The position numbers and the translations under genes are program-made. Positions 18,380 to 27,333 of a DNA stretch of 64,000 bases are shown one piece after another; the stretch's first letter is position 1, and each line of letters starts with the position of its first letter. Origin of the DNA: Tsukamurella ocularis (GTDB lineage: Bacteria; Actinomycetota; Actinomycetes; Mycobacteriales; Mycobacteriaceae); contig NZ_JANUCJ010000001.1 in NCBI RefSeq assembly GCF_024807615.1, positions 558,001-622,000 of the forward strand, in the 5' to 3' direction. The notes under the pieces were generated by a model that saw only the letters and a list, made by a program, of their open reading frames with translations, searched no databases and had not been told where the DNA came from.

Positions 18380-20101
18380 ATGACGGCGGAAACCACCGAA
18401 TACGACGTGATCGTGGTGGGTAGCGGCGCAGCGGGCATGACCGCCGCGCTCAAGGCGGCGGACAGCGGGCTCAGCGTGCTGGTCGTGGAGAAGGCGGCGC
18501 ACTACGGCGGGTCCACCGCCCGCTCCGGCGGCGGCGTCTGGGTGCCCGGGAACGAGTCGCTCGTGAAGGCGGGCGTCAAGGACACGCCCGACGAGGCGCG
18601 CAAGTACCTGCACTCGATCATCGGCGACGTGGTGCCGGCCGAGCGGATCGACACCTACATCGACCGCGGCCCCGAGGTCATCTCGATGGTGCACCGCATG
18701 AGCCCGCTGGAGCTCACCTGGGTGCCGGGTTACTCCGACTACTACCCGGAGGCGCCGGGCGGCCGGGCGCACGGTCGCTCGTGCGAGCCGAAGCCCTTCG
18801 ACGGCAAGCAGCTGGGCGAGGAACTGAAGAACCTCGAGCCCGACTACACCAAGGCCCCCATGAACCTGGTGGTCACGCAGGCCGACTTCAAGTGGCTTAA
18901 CCTGATCATGCGCCACCCCAAGGGGCCGCTGCGCGCGCTCCGGGTGGCCGGTCGCTACTACGGTGCCCGGGTTCGCGGCAAGCACCTGCTCGGCCGCGGC
19001 CAGGCACTGATCGCCGCGCTGCGCGTCGGCCTGCAGCGCGCGAACGTGCCGCTGTGGCTGAACACCTCCCTCATCGGGCTCACCGAGGAGGACGGCCGGG
19101 TCACGGGCGTCACCGTCGACCGCGACGGCACGCAGGTGCACCTCACCGCCCGGCGCGGCGTGATCCTGGCCGCCGGCGGCTTCGAGTCCAGCGCCGAGAT
19201 GCGCGCGCAGTACCAGCGCGCACCCATCGGCACCGAGTGGACCAACGGCGTCCCCGCCAACACCGGGGACGCGATCCGCGCGGGCGCGGCCGTGGGCGGC
19301 GCCCTCGAGTTCATGGACGACGCCTGGTGGGGCCCGTCCATCCAGCTGCCGAAGATGGCCTGGTTCGCCCTCTCCGAGCGCTCGCTGCCCGGCAGCGTCA
19401 TGGTGAACACCGCGGGCGAGCGTTTCGTCAACGAGTCCGCTCCGTACGTGGAGGCCGTGCACGCGATGTACGGCGGCCGGTACGGGCAGGGCGAGGGCCC
19501 CGGCGAGAACGTGCCCTGCTGGCTCGTCTTCGATCAGCGCTACCGCAACCGGTACATGTTCGCCGGGCAGCCCCCGCGCCAGCCGCTCCCCAAGCGCTGG
19601 TACGAGTCCGGCAACATGGTCCGCGCGAACAGCCTGGCCGAGCTGGCCGAGAAGATGGACGTCTCGGCGCAGGCCCTGACCGCCACCGTCGAGAAGTTCA
19701 ACGGCTTCGCCCGGGCCGGGCGCGACGAGGACTTCCACCGCGGCGAGAGCGCCTACGACCACTACTACGGCGATCCGCGGAACAAGCCGAATCCCAGTCT
19801 CGCGGAATTGACCACCGGGCCGTTCTACGCTGCACGTATGGTCCCCGGCGATCTCGGCACGAAGGGCGGCCTGCGCACCGACGTCGCGGGCCGGGTCCAG
19901 CGCGCCGACGGCACCGTCATCGACGGCCTGTACGCCGCGGGCAACACCAGCTCGCCCGTCATGGGCCACACCTACGCGGGCCCCGGCGCCACCATCGGGC
20001 CCGCGATGGTCTTCGCCTACCTCGCGGTCGAGGACATGGCCGGTAAGGAATCAGCCCCCGCGGCGGTAGCCCCCGCCCGCGCGGAAGAGGAGATCGCATG
20101 A
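18380..20101 (+). CDS. kstD: 3-Ketosteroid delta1-dehydrogenase KstD
   Basis: 573-residue FAD enzyme. N-terminal dinucleotide fold YDVIVVGSGAAGMTAALKAAD at about 8-28, GGSTARSGGGVWVPGN near 44, long substrate domain with Tyr-rich GYSDYYPEAPGG near 118, and the C-terminal GLYAAGNTSSPVMGHTYAGPGATIGPAMVFAY where the catalytic Tyr and Gly of KstD lie. It removes hydrogens from C1 and C2 of 3-keto-4-ene steroids. ATG at 18380 has GGAGAG upstream. It overlaps kshA by ATGA; together KstD and KshAB open ring B. KstR box upstream. Confidence 0.92.
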   Translation: MTAETTEYDVIVVGSGAAGMTAALKAADSGLSVLVVEKAAHYGGSTARSGGGVWVPGNESLVKAGVKDTPDEARKYLHSIIGDVVPAERIDTYIDRGPEVISMVHRMSPLELTWVPGYSDYYPEAPGGRAHGRSCEPKPFDGKQLGEELKNLEPDYTKAPMNLVVTQADFKWLNLIMRHPKGPLRALRVAGRYYGARVRGKHLLGRGQALIAALRVGLQRANVPLWLNTSLIGLTEEDGRVTGVTVDRDGTQVHLTARRGVILAAGGFESSAEMRAQYQRAPIGTEWTNGVPANTGDAIRAGAAVGGALEFMDDAWWGPSIQLPKMAWFALSERSLPGSVMVNTAGERFVNESAPYVEAVHAMYGGRYGQGEGPGENVPCWLVFDQRYRNRYMFAGQPPRQPLPKRWYESGNMVRANSLAELAEKMDVSAQALTATVEKFNGFARAGRDEDFHRGESAYDHYYGDPRNKPNPSLAELTTGPFYAARMVPGDLGTKGGLRTDVAGRVQRADGTVIDGLYAAGNTSSPVMGHTYAGPGATIGPAMVFAYLAVEDMAGKESAPAAVAPARAEEEIA

Positions 20102-21270
20102 GCACCAGTACCGAGGCGACAGCCCGCCTCATCGACAGCGGCACCGCGCCCACCCGGTACGCCCGGGGCTGGCACTGCATCGGCCTGCTGAAGGACTTCG
20201 CCGACGGGAAGCCCCACGCCGTCGAGGCCTTCGGCACCAAGCTCGTCGTCTTCGCCGGCGAGGACGGGAAGGTCAACGTCCTCGACGGCTACTGCCGGCA
20301 CATGGGCGGCGACCTCACGCAGGGCACCGTCAAGGGCAACGAGATCGCCTGCCCGTTCCACGACTGGCGCTGGGGCGGCGACGGCAAGTGCAAGGGCATC
20401 CCGTACGCCAAGCGCGTGCCGCTGCGGGCCCGCACCCGCACCTGGCCCACCATGATCGAGAACGATCAGCTCTTCATCTGGCACGACGTGGAGAACTCCA
20501 CGCCGCCGGCGGAACTCGACATCCCCAAGATCGACGGTGACGTCGACGGGCCCGAGTGGTCGAACTGGGTGTGGAACGAGATCATCATCGAGGGCAGCAA
20601 CTGCCGCGAGATCGTCGACAACGTGGTCGACATGCCGCACTTCTTCTACATCCACTACGGCCTGCCCACGTACTTCAAGAACGTCTTCGACGGGCACGTC
20701 GCCTCGCAGTACCTGGATACCAAGGGCCGCAACGACGTCACCGATATCGGGCTCTCCGGCGGCGACGACGTGCTGCTCAAGTCCGAGGCGCATTACTTCG
20801 GGCCGTCGTACATGATCAATTACCTGCACAACGACTACAAGGGCTTCCAGATCGAGAACATCTTGATCAACTGCCACTACCCGATCGATCAGCACTCGTT
20901 CAAGCTGATGTACGGCGTGAAGGTCAAGAAGCTGCCCGGTTTCGACGACGAGAAGTCCGATTACCTGGCCGGCAAGTTCGCGAAGAACGTGGGCCTGGGC
21001 TTCCTGCAGGACGTGGAGATCTGGAAGAACAAGACCCGGATCGACAACCCGCTCCTGTGCGAGGAGGACGGCCCCGTCTACCAGCTGCGCCGGTGGTACG
21101 AGCAGTTCTACGTCGACGCGGCCGAGGTCTCCGAGGACATGACCCAGCGCTTCGAGTTCGAGATCGACACCTCCCACGCCGTCGAGGCGTGGGAGGCCGA
21201 AGTCGCGCAGAACATCGCACGCCAGGAGTCCGAGAAGGCCGCCGCGGACGCGTCCGGGGCAGGAGCCTGA
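20098..21270 (+). CDS. kshA: 3-Ketosteroid 9alpha-hydroxylase oxygenase KshA
   Basis: 390-residue Rieske non-heme iron oxygenase. The [2Fe-2S] ligands are Cys66 and His68 (YCRHMGG) and Cys85 and His88 (CPFHDW). The mononuclear iron site is in NVVDMPHFFYIHYG around residue 180. KshA with reductase KshB hydroxylates steroids at C9; after delta1-dehydrogenation this makes ring B open. Begins inside the kstD stop (ATGA). Followed by a small Cys-rich gene and kshB in one operon. Length fits Rv3526-type KshA. Confidence 0.93.
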   Translation: MSTSTEATARLIDSGTAPTRYARGWHCIGLLKDFADGKPHAVEAFGTKLVVFAGEDGKVNVLDGYCRHMGGDLTQGTVKGNEIACPFHDWRWGGDGKCKGIPYAKRVPLRARTRTWPTMIENDQLFIWHDVENSTPPAELDIPKIDGDVDGPEWSNWVWNEIIIEGSNCREIVDNVVDMPHFFYIHYGLPTYFKNVFDGHVASQYLDTKGRNDVTDIGLSGGDDVLLKSEAHYFGPSYMINYLHNDYKGFQIENILINCHYPIDQHSFKLMYGVKVKKLPGFDDEKSDYLAGKFAKNVGLGFLQDVEIWKNKTRIDNPLLCEEDGPVYQLRRWYEQFYVDAAEVSEDMTQRFEFEIDTSHAVEAWEAEVAQNIARQESEKAAADASGAGA

Positions 21271-21274
21271 TCCC

Positions 21275-21595
21275 ATGTCCCCCACGGTGACGATGTTCGG
21301 CGAGCCGGTCACGCTGCCGTCGACGGTGTCCGATCGGGAGGGCTTCCTCACCGACGGTTTCACCCCGCTGAACTGCGGCACCTGCGGCGTCGCGGTGCAG
21401 GTCCGCAAGAACAGCCGGGAGCACACGTCGATCCAGTGGTGCGGTTCCGCGCGCGAATGCACGGTCTTCGCCACCGACGGTGCCGGGTCCGCTCTGCGGG
21501 CGACCTGCCCGCGCCTGATGGAATCAATCACGCGCGCTGCGAAACTCGGCGAAGTACCCGTGCCGACGGACGTCGCTCCGCCGGACACCGACTAG
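21275..21595 (+). CDS. Small Cys-rich protein between kshA and kshB
   Basis: 106 residues with cysteines in NCGTCGV, QWCGSA, RECTVF and ATCPRL, which could hold a metal or cluster; no transmembrane segment. It starts 4 bases after kshA and ends 15 bases before kshB, so it is part of the operon. Spacing of the cysteines (CxxC then three singles) does not fit an ordinary ferredoxin. Function not recognised; a chaperone or accessory role to the Ksh oxygenase is only an inference from position. M. tuberculosis has an uncharacterised gene (Rv3527) just after kshA, but equivalence cannot be shown here. Confidence 0.65.
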   Translation: MSPTVTMFGEPVTLPSTVSDREGFLTDGFTPLNCGTCGVAVQVRKNSREHTSIQWCGSARECTVFATDGAGSALRATCPRLMESITRAAKLGEVPVPTDVAPPDTD

Positions 21596-21610
21596 GAGAG
21601 TGACGACGAA

Positions 21611-22693
21611 GTGAGCATCCACCGACTACTCGTCGCCAAGGTGGTCTCGGAGACGCAGGACGCGCACTCCATCGAGTTCGAGGTGCCCGCCGAGCTGGCG
21701 GACAAGTTCACCTACAAGCCGGGCCAGTTCCTCACGCTGCGCGTGCCGAGCGACGAGACCGGCTCGGTGGCCCGGTGCTACTCGCTGTGCAGTGCGCCGC
21801 ACGACGAGGGTCCGCTGCGCGTGGCGGTCAAGCGCACCGCCGACGGCTACGCCTCGAACTGGCTGTGCGACAACGCGACGCCCGGTATGGAGATCGATGT
21901 GCTGGTGCCCGCGGGCATCTTCACGCCGAAATCCCTCGATGTGGACATGCTGCTCTTCGCGGGCGGCAGCGGCGTCACGCCGATCCTGTCGATCCTGCGC
22001 TCCGTGCTGGAGACCGGCAGCGGCTCCGTGACGCTGATCTACGCGAACCGGGACGCGCAGTCGGTGATCTTCGCCTCGGCACTCGCCGAGCTCACCCGGC
22101 GGTACCCCGACCGCCTCGTCGTGGTGCACTGGCTCGAATCGGTCCAGGGCCTGCCCAGCGCGGCGAACCTCGCCGCGCTCGCCGCGCCGTACGCCTCCCG
22201 CGAGGTCTTCGTCTGCGGCCCCGGCCCGTTCATGGACGCGGTCTCCGAGGCCATGACCTCGCTCGGCAAGGGCCGGCGTGAGGTGCACATCGAGAAATTC
22301 CGCTCCCTGCCGCGCAACCCCTTCGAGGTGGAGGCCGCCCAGGAGGAAGCGGAGGAGAAGGCCGCGATCGCCGAGGCGGAAGACATGCCCGTCGACGACG
22401 CACCGGCGCCCACGGACGACGGGGGCACCGTCACTGTCGAGCTGGACGGGACGACCACCGAGCTCGCCTGGCCCGCCGAGAAGAAGCTGCTGGACGTGAT
22501 GCTCGAGGCCGGCCTCGAGGCGCCGTACTCGTGTCGCGAGGGCGCGTGCAGCGCCTGCGCGTGCCGCATCGTCGAGGGAGCGGTCGAGCTGGCCCACAAC
22601 GAGGTGCTCGACCAAGAGGACCTCGACGACGGGCTCATCCTGGCCTGTCAGTCGATGCGCCGCACACCGTCCGTCCACATCACCTACGAATAG
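21611..22693 (+). CDS. kshB: KshB, ferredoxin reductase of 3-ketosteroid 9alpha-hydroxylase
   Basis: 360-residue reductase with three domains: FAD (RCYSLCSAP near residue 55), NAD (GGSGVTPILS near 117, CGPGPFMD near 202) and a C-terminal plant-type [2Fe-2S] domain with SCREGACSACACRI and the fourth Cys in LACQS. An acidic linker rich in Glu/Ala joins the domains at about 240-270. It passes electrons from NADH to KshA. Start is GTG at 21611 with AGGAGAG upstream. Encoded with kshA here, whereas in M. tuberculosis kshB is separate near hsaA. Confidence 0.9.
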   Translation: MSIHRLLVAKVVSETQDAHSIEFEVPAELADKFTYKPGQFLTLRVPSDETGSVARCYSLCSAPHDEGPLRVAVKRTADGYASNWLCDNATPGMEIDVLVPAGIFTPKSLDVDMLLFAGGSGVTPILSILRSVLETGSGSVTLIYANRDAQSVIFASALAELTRRYPDRLVVVHWLESVQGLPSAANLAALAAPYASREVFVCGPGPFMDAVSEAMTSLGKGRREVHIEKFRSLPRNPFEVEAAQEEAEEKAAIAEAEDMPVDDAPAPTDDGGTVTVELDGTTTELAWPAEKKLLDVMLEAGLEAPYSCREGACSACACRIVEGAVELAHNEVLDQEDLDDGLILACQSMRRTPSVHITYE

Positions 22694-22728
22694 TCCGTCC
22701 TCGACGGACCCACTGCTGAGGGAGTCCC

Positions 22729-23586
22729 ATGCCCATCGACCCGTCGGTCGCGATCGGTGCCGAGCTCGGCGCCGCCGAGTTCTCCTGGAGCACGTCCGAC
22801 GTGCTGCTCTACCAGCTGGCGCTGGGCGCGGGGGCGGATCCGCTCTCGGCCCGCGAGCTGCAGTACGCCACCGAGCAAGACACCGTCGTGCTGCCGACCT
22901 TCGCCACGGTGGCGCAGAACTTCCACGCCACCGAGCCGCCGAAAGTCTCGTTCCCCGGCGTCGAGATCGACCTCGCCAAGGTGGTGCACGGCAGCCAGTC
23001 CGTCACCGCGCACCGGCCGCTGCCCACCTCCGGAACCGCTGTGGCCCGCACCAGGATCAGCGATGTGCACGACAAGGGCAAGGCCGCGGTCATCTGGCAG
23101 GAGACCGAGGTGGTCGACGGGGCCGGCGAGCCGCTGTGGACAGCGCGGTCATCGATCTTCGCCCGCGGCGAGGGCGGTTTCGGCGGGGAGCGCGGGCCGT
23201 CGGAGAAGATCGAGCTGCCCGAGCGGGACGCCGATGTCACCGTCGACGTGCCGACCCTGCCCCAGCAGGCACTGCTCTACCGGCTGTGCGGTGACCGCAA
23301 CCCGCTGCACTCGGACCCCGTGTTCGCACGGGGGGCCGGCTTCGACGCACCGATCCTGCACGGACTGTGTACCTACGGGATCGTCGCCAAGGCCGTGACC
23401 GACGCCGTGCTGGACGGGGATGCATCCGAGGTGGGGTCCTGGTCGGCGAAATTCGCCGGGATCATGCTGCCGGGCGAGACACTGCGCGTGCGGATCTGGC
23501 GCGACGGCGATCGACACGTGGTGACCGCGGAGTCAGTGGAGCGCGCCGCCCCGGTGCTCGCGGACGCGGTGTTCACCGCACGATAG
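22729..23586 (+). CDS. Double hot-dog (R)-enoyl-CoA hydratase, steroid side-chain type
   Basis: 285-residue MaoC-type hydratase of the eukaryotic multifunctional-enzyme hydratase 2 class. N-terminal hot-dog is non-catalytic; the C-terminal one has the hydratase 2 motif YRLCGDRNPLHSDPVFARGAGFDAPILHG (split here: GDRNPLHSDP then PILHG) with catalytic Asp and His. It resembles Rv3538 (also called ChsH3 or Hsd4B), which lies next to kstD in M. tuberculosis and hydrates a side-chain enoyl-CoA. Last gene of the kstD-kshA-kshB run, ending at a large hairpin. Confidence 0.78.
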   Translation: MPIDPSVAIGAELGAAEFSWSTSDVLLYQLALGAGADPLSARELQYATEQDTVVLPTFATVAQNFHATEPPKVSFPGVEIDLAKVVHGSQSVTAHRPLPTSGTAVARTRISDVHDKGKAAVIWQETEVVDGAGEPLWTARSSIFARGEGGFGGERGPSEKIELPERDADVTVDVPTLPQQALLYRLCGDRNPLHSDPVFARGAGFDAPILHGLCTYGIVAKAVTDAVLDGDASEVGSWSAKFAGIMLPGETLRVRIWRDGDRHVVTAESVERAAPVLADAVFTAR

Positions 23587-23597
23587 TTTTCTCGAAA

Positions 23598-23654
23598 CCG
23601 GGCGATACTCGGTCAGGACGATGCATTCCGCATCGTGACCGAGAAATCGCCCGG
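23598..23654. terminator. Large bidirectional hairpin between convergent genes
   Basis: CCGGGCGAT (23598-23606) pairs with ATCGCCCGG (23646-23654), CTCGGTC (23608-23614) with GACCGAG (23637-23643), and ACGATGC (23618-23624) with GCATCGT (23630-23636), around a five-base loop: 23 base pairs with small bulges. Set between the hydratase stop and the minus-strand NTF2-like gene stop, with TTTT just before on the plus strand. Confidence 0.7.
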
Positions 23655-23664
23655 CCCCGGTTGC

Positions 23665-24081
23665 TCAGGACTCGACGGGGCGAGCGGTAGCCATGGCGCG
23701 GTCGACCTCCCAGAAGGCGCGCAGCGCCGCGATCTTCCCCGCCTCGTCGACCTTGTAGGTGAAGACGCCCTCCGCGTCGATGACGTGCCCGCCGATCACG
23801 GTGCGGATGAGGCCTGTGAAGGCCACCTCGTTGCCGCATGCGAAGCCATCGCCGAAGAGGAACTCCAGCGACGCCGCGACACCGATCGTCTTGTCGTAGA
23901 AGGCCGCGATCTCCGCACGGCCGTGGTGTCCTTTGCCCTCGGGGTCGAACCCGGAGGGGCCGACCGGGTCCTCGACCACGCCGTTTGCGGCGAACAGGTC
24001 AAGCCACTCCTCCTTGCGGTGGCCGCTCGCGGCGGCCTGGGAGGCGCGGCCGGCAACGACTGCTGGGTGATCGTCTCTCAT
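23665..24081 (-). CDS. NTF2-like protein related to ketosteroid isomerase
   Basis: 138-residue SnoaL/NTF2-fold protein. VVEDPVG places Asp38 exactly where ketosteroid delta5-isomerases hold the proton-transfer base, and HGRAEIAAFYDKTIG plus IAALRAFWE follow the family. The usual N-terminal Tyr and the second Asp are not found (the second Asp position reads Phe), so classical isomerase activity is uncertain. ATG at 24081 has AGGAG upstream. It lies 9 bases after the F420-type gene on the same strand and is probably co-transcribed from the KstR-controlled promoter near 25.0 kb. Confidence 0.65.
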   Translation of the reverse strand: MRDDHPAVVAGRASQAAASGHRKEEWLDLFAANGVVEDPVGPSGFDPEGKGHHGRAEIAAFYDKTIGVAASLEFLFGDGFACGNEVAFTGLIRTVIGGHVIDAEGVFTYKVDEAGKIAALRAFWEVDRAMATARPVES

Positions 24082-24090
24082 AGCGAACTC

Positions 24091-24957
24091 CTAGAACTTG
24101 CTGATCACGGAATCGGCGTAGCGGCGCAGGTGGTCAATCTTCGGCTGCAACGGCTCAGTGTCCGGCCCCACCTGGTAGGGCAACCGGAACCCGACGATCA
24201 CGTCGGTGACGCCCTTGTCCTCAAGGCGCTTGATGCCGTCCACGGTGTAGGCGTCCAGCGAGATCACGTGGATCTCGAACTCCTTCTTATCGCGCTCAGC
24301 GCGCAGCTCGTCGATCCGCGCCAGCATCCGATCCAGCTCCTCTCCGTCGCCGCCCGCGTGCATCCAGCCGTCGCACAGCCGGACGGCGCGGCGCAGCGCC
24401 GCGTCCGCGTGGCCGCCGACCAGGATCGGCAGCGGCTCCGTGGGCACCGGGGCGATCTTGATCGACGGGATGTCGAAGAACTCGCCGTGGTACTCGAAGT
24501 ATTCGCCGGTCGAGAGCCCCTTGATGATCTCGATGCACTCGTCCATGCGTTTGCCGCGGCGCTCGAAGGGCACGCCCATGATCTGGAAGTCCTCGGGCCA
24601 CGGGCTGATTCCCACGCCGAGCGAGAAGCGATTGCCACTCAGGTAGGCCAGGGAGGCGGCCTGCTTGGCGACCAGCACGGGCGGCCGGATGGGCAGCTTC
24701 AGTACGAAGGGGGTGAAGCGGAGCGTTGTGGTGGATGCGGCCAGGGCCGACGACAGCACGAACGTCTCGACGAATTCTTTGCCGTCGAGGAACTCCCGGC
24801 TCCCGTCGGGCGTGTACGGATACGTCGAGTCCGAGACCTCCGGATACGCGACGCTGTCGGCCACGCACATGCTGTGATAGCCCGCCTCTTCGGCCGCCTG
24901 CGCGAGCGGAACGTAGAACCGGGGATCGGTCATCGCCTCGGCGTACGTGAATCGCAT
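24091..24957 (-). CDS. LLM-class F420-dependent oxidoreductase (Rv3520c-like)
   Basis: 288-residue luciferase-like TIM-barrel protein. Start MRFTYAEAMTDPRFY, the CVADSVAYPEVS segment, TTTLRFTPFVLKLPIRPPVLVAKQ near 80, GNRFSLGVGISPWPEDF near 105 and PILVGGHADAALRRAVRLCDGW near 175 are typical of F420-linked LLM enzymes. ATG at 24957 is chosen with GGAAAGGGTG upstream; the longer frame runs over the KstR box. M. tuberculosis has a similar gene, Rv3520c, in its cholesterol cluster. Substrate unknown. Divergent from fadE34. Confidence 0.75.
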   Translation of the reverse strand: MRFTYAEAMTDPRFYVPLAQAAEEAGYHSMCVADSVAYPEVSDSTYPYTPDGSREFLDGKEFVETFVLSSALAASTTTLRFTPFVLKLPIRPPVLVAKQAASLAYLSGNRFSLGVGISPWPEDFQIMGVPFERRGKRMDECIEIIKGLSTGEYFEYHGEFFDIPSIKIAPVPTEPLPILVGGHADAALRRAVRLCDGWMHAGGDGEELDRMLARIDELRAERDKKEFEIHVISLDAYTVDGIKRLEDKGVTDVIVGFRLPYQVGPDTEPLQPKIDHLRRYADSVISKF

Positions 24958-25008
24958 GGTCACCCTTTCCTCGAACTGCTTGCGGGCGTGCATCCCACTT
25001 GCTAAAAA

Positions 25009-25022
25009 TAGAACACGTTTCA
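25009..25022. promoter_or_regulatory. KstR operator, F420-oxidoreductase / fadE34 divergent promoter
   Basis: TAGAACACGTTTCA satisfies TnnAACnnGTTnnA. It lies in the 99-base gap between the minus-strand oxidoreductase (start 24957) and fadE34 (start 25057), so one site can control both units. Confidence 0.78.
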
Positions 25023-25056
25023 CCGTTTGTACGCGGTATCGAGATCAGGAGTGCGC

Positions 25057-27333
25057 GTGGACTTCCGTCCGGACGAGAACCAGGTGGCCGTCGCCGGCCT
25101 CGCGGCCGACGTGCTCGGGCACGCCGCCGCGCGCGAGACCGGAGGCGCCGACACCGAGGACTGGCGCGCGACGTGGGCGGACCTCGCGCAGGCCGACCTC
25201 CTCGGCCTCGCCGCCCCCGAGAGCCTCGGCGGCGCCGGACTCGGCGCCGAGGAGGTCGCCGCGGTGCTCACCGAGGCTGGACGCCTCGCGATCGCCGCAC
25301 CGCTGCTGCCCGCACTGGCCCTCGGAATCCTGCCGGTCGCGGCCCACGGCACCGCCGAGCAGCGCGATCGGCTGCTCCCCAAGGCCCTCGCGGGGAAAGA
25401 GTTGATCGTGGGCGCACTGAACGAGACCGGCGCCGCCGTACCGGCGGTACCGGCGACGCGCGCCGTGCGCACCGCGAGCGGCTGGGCCCTGACGGGCCGG
25501 AAGGTGGCCGTCGGCTACGGCCAGCACGCCGCTCACCTGCTGGTCAGCGCCGCCACCGACGACGGCGCCGCGGTCTTCGTGGTATCCGCGTCGGCGCCGG
25601 GTGTCACCGTGACGCCGAGCCCGACGTCGGCCGGCACGCCGGAGGGCACCGTCGACCTCGCGGGCGTCGAGGTTCCGGCGGACGCCGTGCTGGGGGCTTC
25701 CGTCGACGGAACCGTCGCGCAGGCGGTGCGGGAGTGCGGGCTGGCCGGTGCCGCCGCCGTGGCCGACGGTGCGCTCGCCGGGGCCCTGGCACTCACCGTC
25801 GACCACCTGCGCAAGCGCGAGCAGTTCGGGCGCCCGCTGGGGGCCTTCCAGGCCGTGGCGCAGCAGATCGCCGATGTCTACATCGCGTCCCGGACGCTGC
25901 ACCTGGCCGCGGTCTCGGCCGCCTGGCGGATCGGCACCGGCTCCCCCGCCGACGAGGCCTCCGCACTCGCCGCGCACTGGCTCGCGGCGGAGGCACCGTC
26001 GGCCATGAGGACGTGCCACCACCTGCACGGCGGCATCGGCGTGGACGCGACCTACCCGCTGCACCGGTTCTACTCGACGATCAAGGACCTGACCCGCTTC
26101 GTCGGCGGCGTCCCGCAGACGGTGCGAGCGCTGGCCACCGCGCACCGCGACGACGCGACGAGCGCGGACGAGTCGGGACGGTTCCTCGCCCTCACCACCG
26201 CGCAGCGGGCCCTGCAGGCCGAGCTGCGCGACTACTTCTCGACCCTGATGACGCCGGAGGAGCGCGCCGCGATGCTGGTGCAGCGGCACGGCGACGTCTT
26301 CCGGGACGTGGTGCTGCGCATGGGCCGCGACGACCGGCTGGGCGTCGGCTGGCCCACCGCGTTCGGAGGCAAGGGCTTCGGGCCGATCGAGCAGTATCTC
26401 TTCGTCAACGAGGCCTCCCGCGCCGACGTGCAGCTACCGTCGGTGACGCTGCAGACCGTCGGGCCGACGCTGCAGGCCTTCGGCACCGAGGAGCAGAAGG
26501 CGAAGTTCCTGCCGAAGATCCTCTCGGGCGAGGTGCATTTCGCGATCGGATACACCGAGCCGGAGGCGGGCACCGACCTCGCCTCGCTGCGCACCACGGC
26601 GGTCCGCGACGGCGACCACTACGTGGTGAACGGGCAGAAGATCTTCACCACGGGCGGCCACGACGCCGACTACGTGTGGATGGCGGTCCGCACCGACCCC
26701 GATGCGCCCAAGCACAAGGGCATCTCGATCCTCATCCTCGACACCAGGGATCCCGGCTACAGCTGGACGCCGATCATCACCGCCGACGGGGCGCACCACG
26801 TGAACGCCACCTACTACAACGACGTCCGGGTGCCGGTGGACATGCTCGTCGGTGTGGAGAACGAGGGCTGGAAGCTCATCACCACCCAGCTCAACCACGA
26901 GCGGGTCATGCTCGGCCCGTCGGGCCGGATCGGCGCACTCTACGACCGGGTCGACGCGTGGGCCCAGGAGCAGGATCTGCTGGGGGTTCCCGACGTCGCC
27001 GAGGCGCTCGCCCGGGTGCGGGCGGCGGAGCTGATCAACGAGTTGCTCAACTGGCAGGTCGCCGCCGCGGAGGCGGGAGGCCCCGTCGACGTCGCCGACG
27101 CGTCCGCCACCAAGGTCTTCGGCTCCGACCGGATCCAGAGGCTGACCGCGCTGCTCGAGGAGACCGTCGGGACACACGGCGACCCGGCCGAGCCGGCCAC
27201 GGCCGAGCTACTGCACTGGCTCGACGTGCAGGCCAAGCGCCACCTGGTGCTCACCTTCGGCGGCGGCGTCAACGAGATCCAGCGCGAACTGATCGCCCTC
27301 ATGGGGCTGCAGCTGCCGCGGGTGCCGCGATGA
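25057..27333 (+). CDS. fadE34: FadE34-type double acyl-CoA dehydrogenase
   Basis: 758 residues, a natural fusion of two ACAD units. The first half ends with LTVDHLRKREQFGRPLGAFQ and CHHLHGGIGVDATYPLHRFY near 340; the second starts near 380 and has YTEPEAGTDLASLR, QKIFTTGGHDADYVW and GGGVNEIQRELIALMGLQLPR. FadE34 (Rv3573c, also ChsE3) dehydrogenates the five-carbon steroid side-chain CoA ester. GTG at 25057 has AGGAG at good spacing. First gene of a KstR-boxed operon with chsH2, chsH1, ltp2 and a thioesterase. A fadE28/fadE29 pair is not in this window. Confidence 0.82.
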   Translation: MDFRPDENQVAVAGLAADVLGHAAARETGGADTEDWRATWADLAQADLLGLAAPESLGGAGLGAEEVAAVLTEAGRLAIAAPLLPALALGILPVAAHGTAEQRDRLLPKALAGKELIVGALNETGAAVPAVPATRAVRTASGWALTGRKVAVGYGQHAAHLLVSAATDDGAAVFVVSASAPGVTVTPSPTSAGTPEGTVDLAGVEVPADAVLGASVDGTVAQAVRECGLAGAAAVADGALAGALALTVDHLRKREQFGRPLGAFQAVAQQIADVYIASRTLHLAAVSAAWRIGTGSPADEASALAAHWLAAEAPSAMRTCHHLHGGIGVDATYPLHRFYSTIKDLTRFVGGVPQTVRALATAHRDDATSADESGRFLALTTAQRALQAELRDYFSTLMTPEERAAMLVQRHGDVFRDVVLRMGRDDRLGVGWPTAFGGKGFGPIEQYLFVNEASRADVQLPSVTLQTVGPTLQAFGTEEQKAKFLPKILSGEVHFAIGYTEPEAGTDLASLRTTAVRDGDHYVVNGQKIFTTGGHDADYVWMAVRTDPDAPKHKGISILILDTRDPGYSWTPIITADGAHHVNATYYNDVRVPVDMLVGVENEGWKLITTQLNHERVMLGPSGRIGALYDRVDAWAQEQDLLGVPDVAEALARVRAAELINELLNWQVAAAEAGGPVDVADASATKVFGSDRIQRLTALLEETVGTHGDPAEPATAELLHWLDVQAKRHLVLTFGGGVNEIQRELIALMGLQLPRVPR

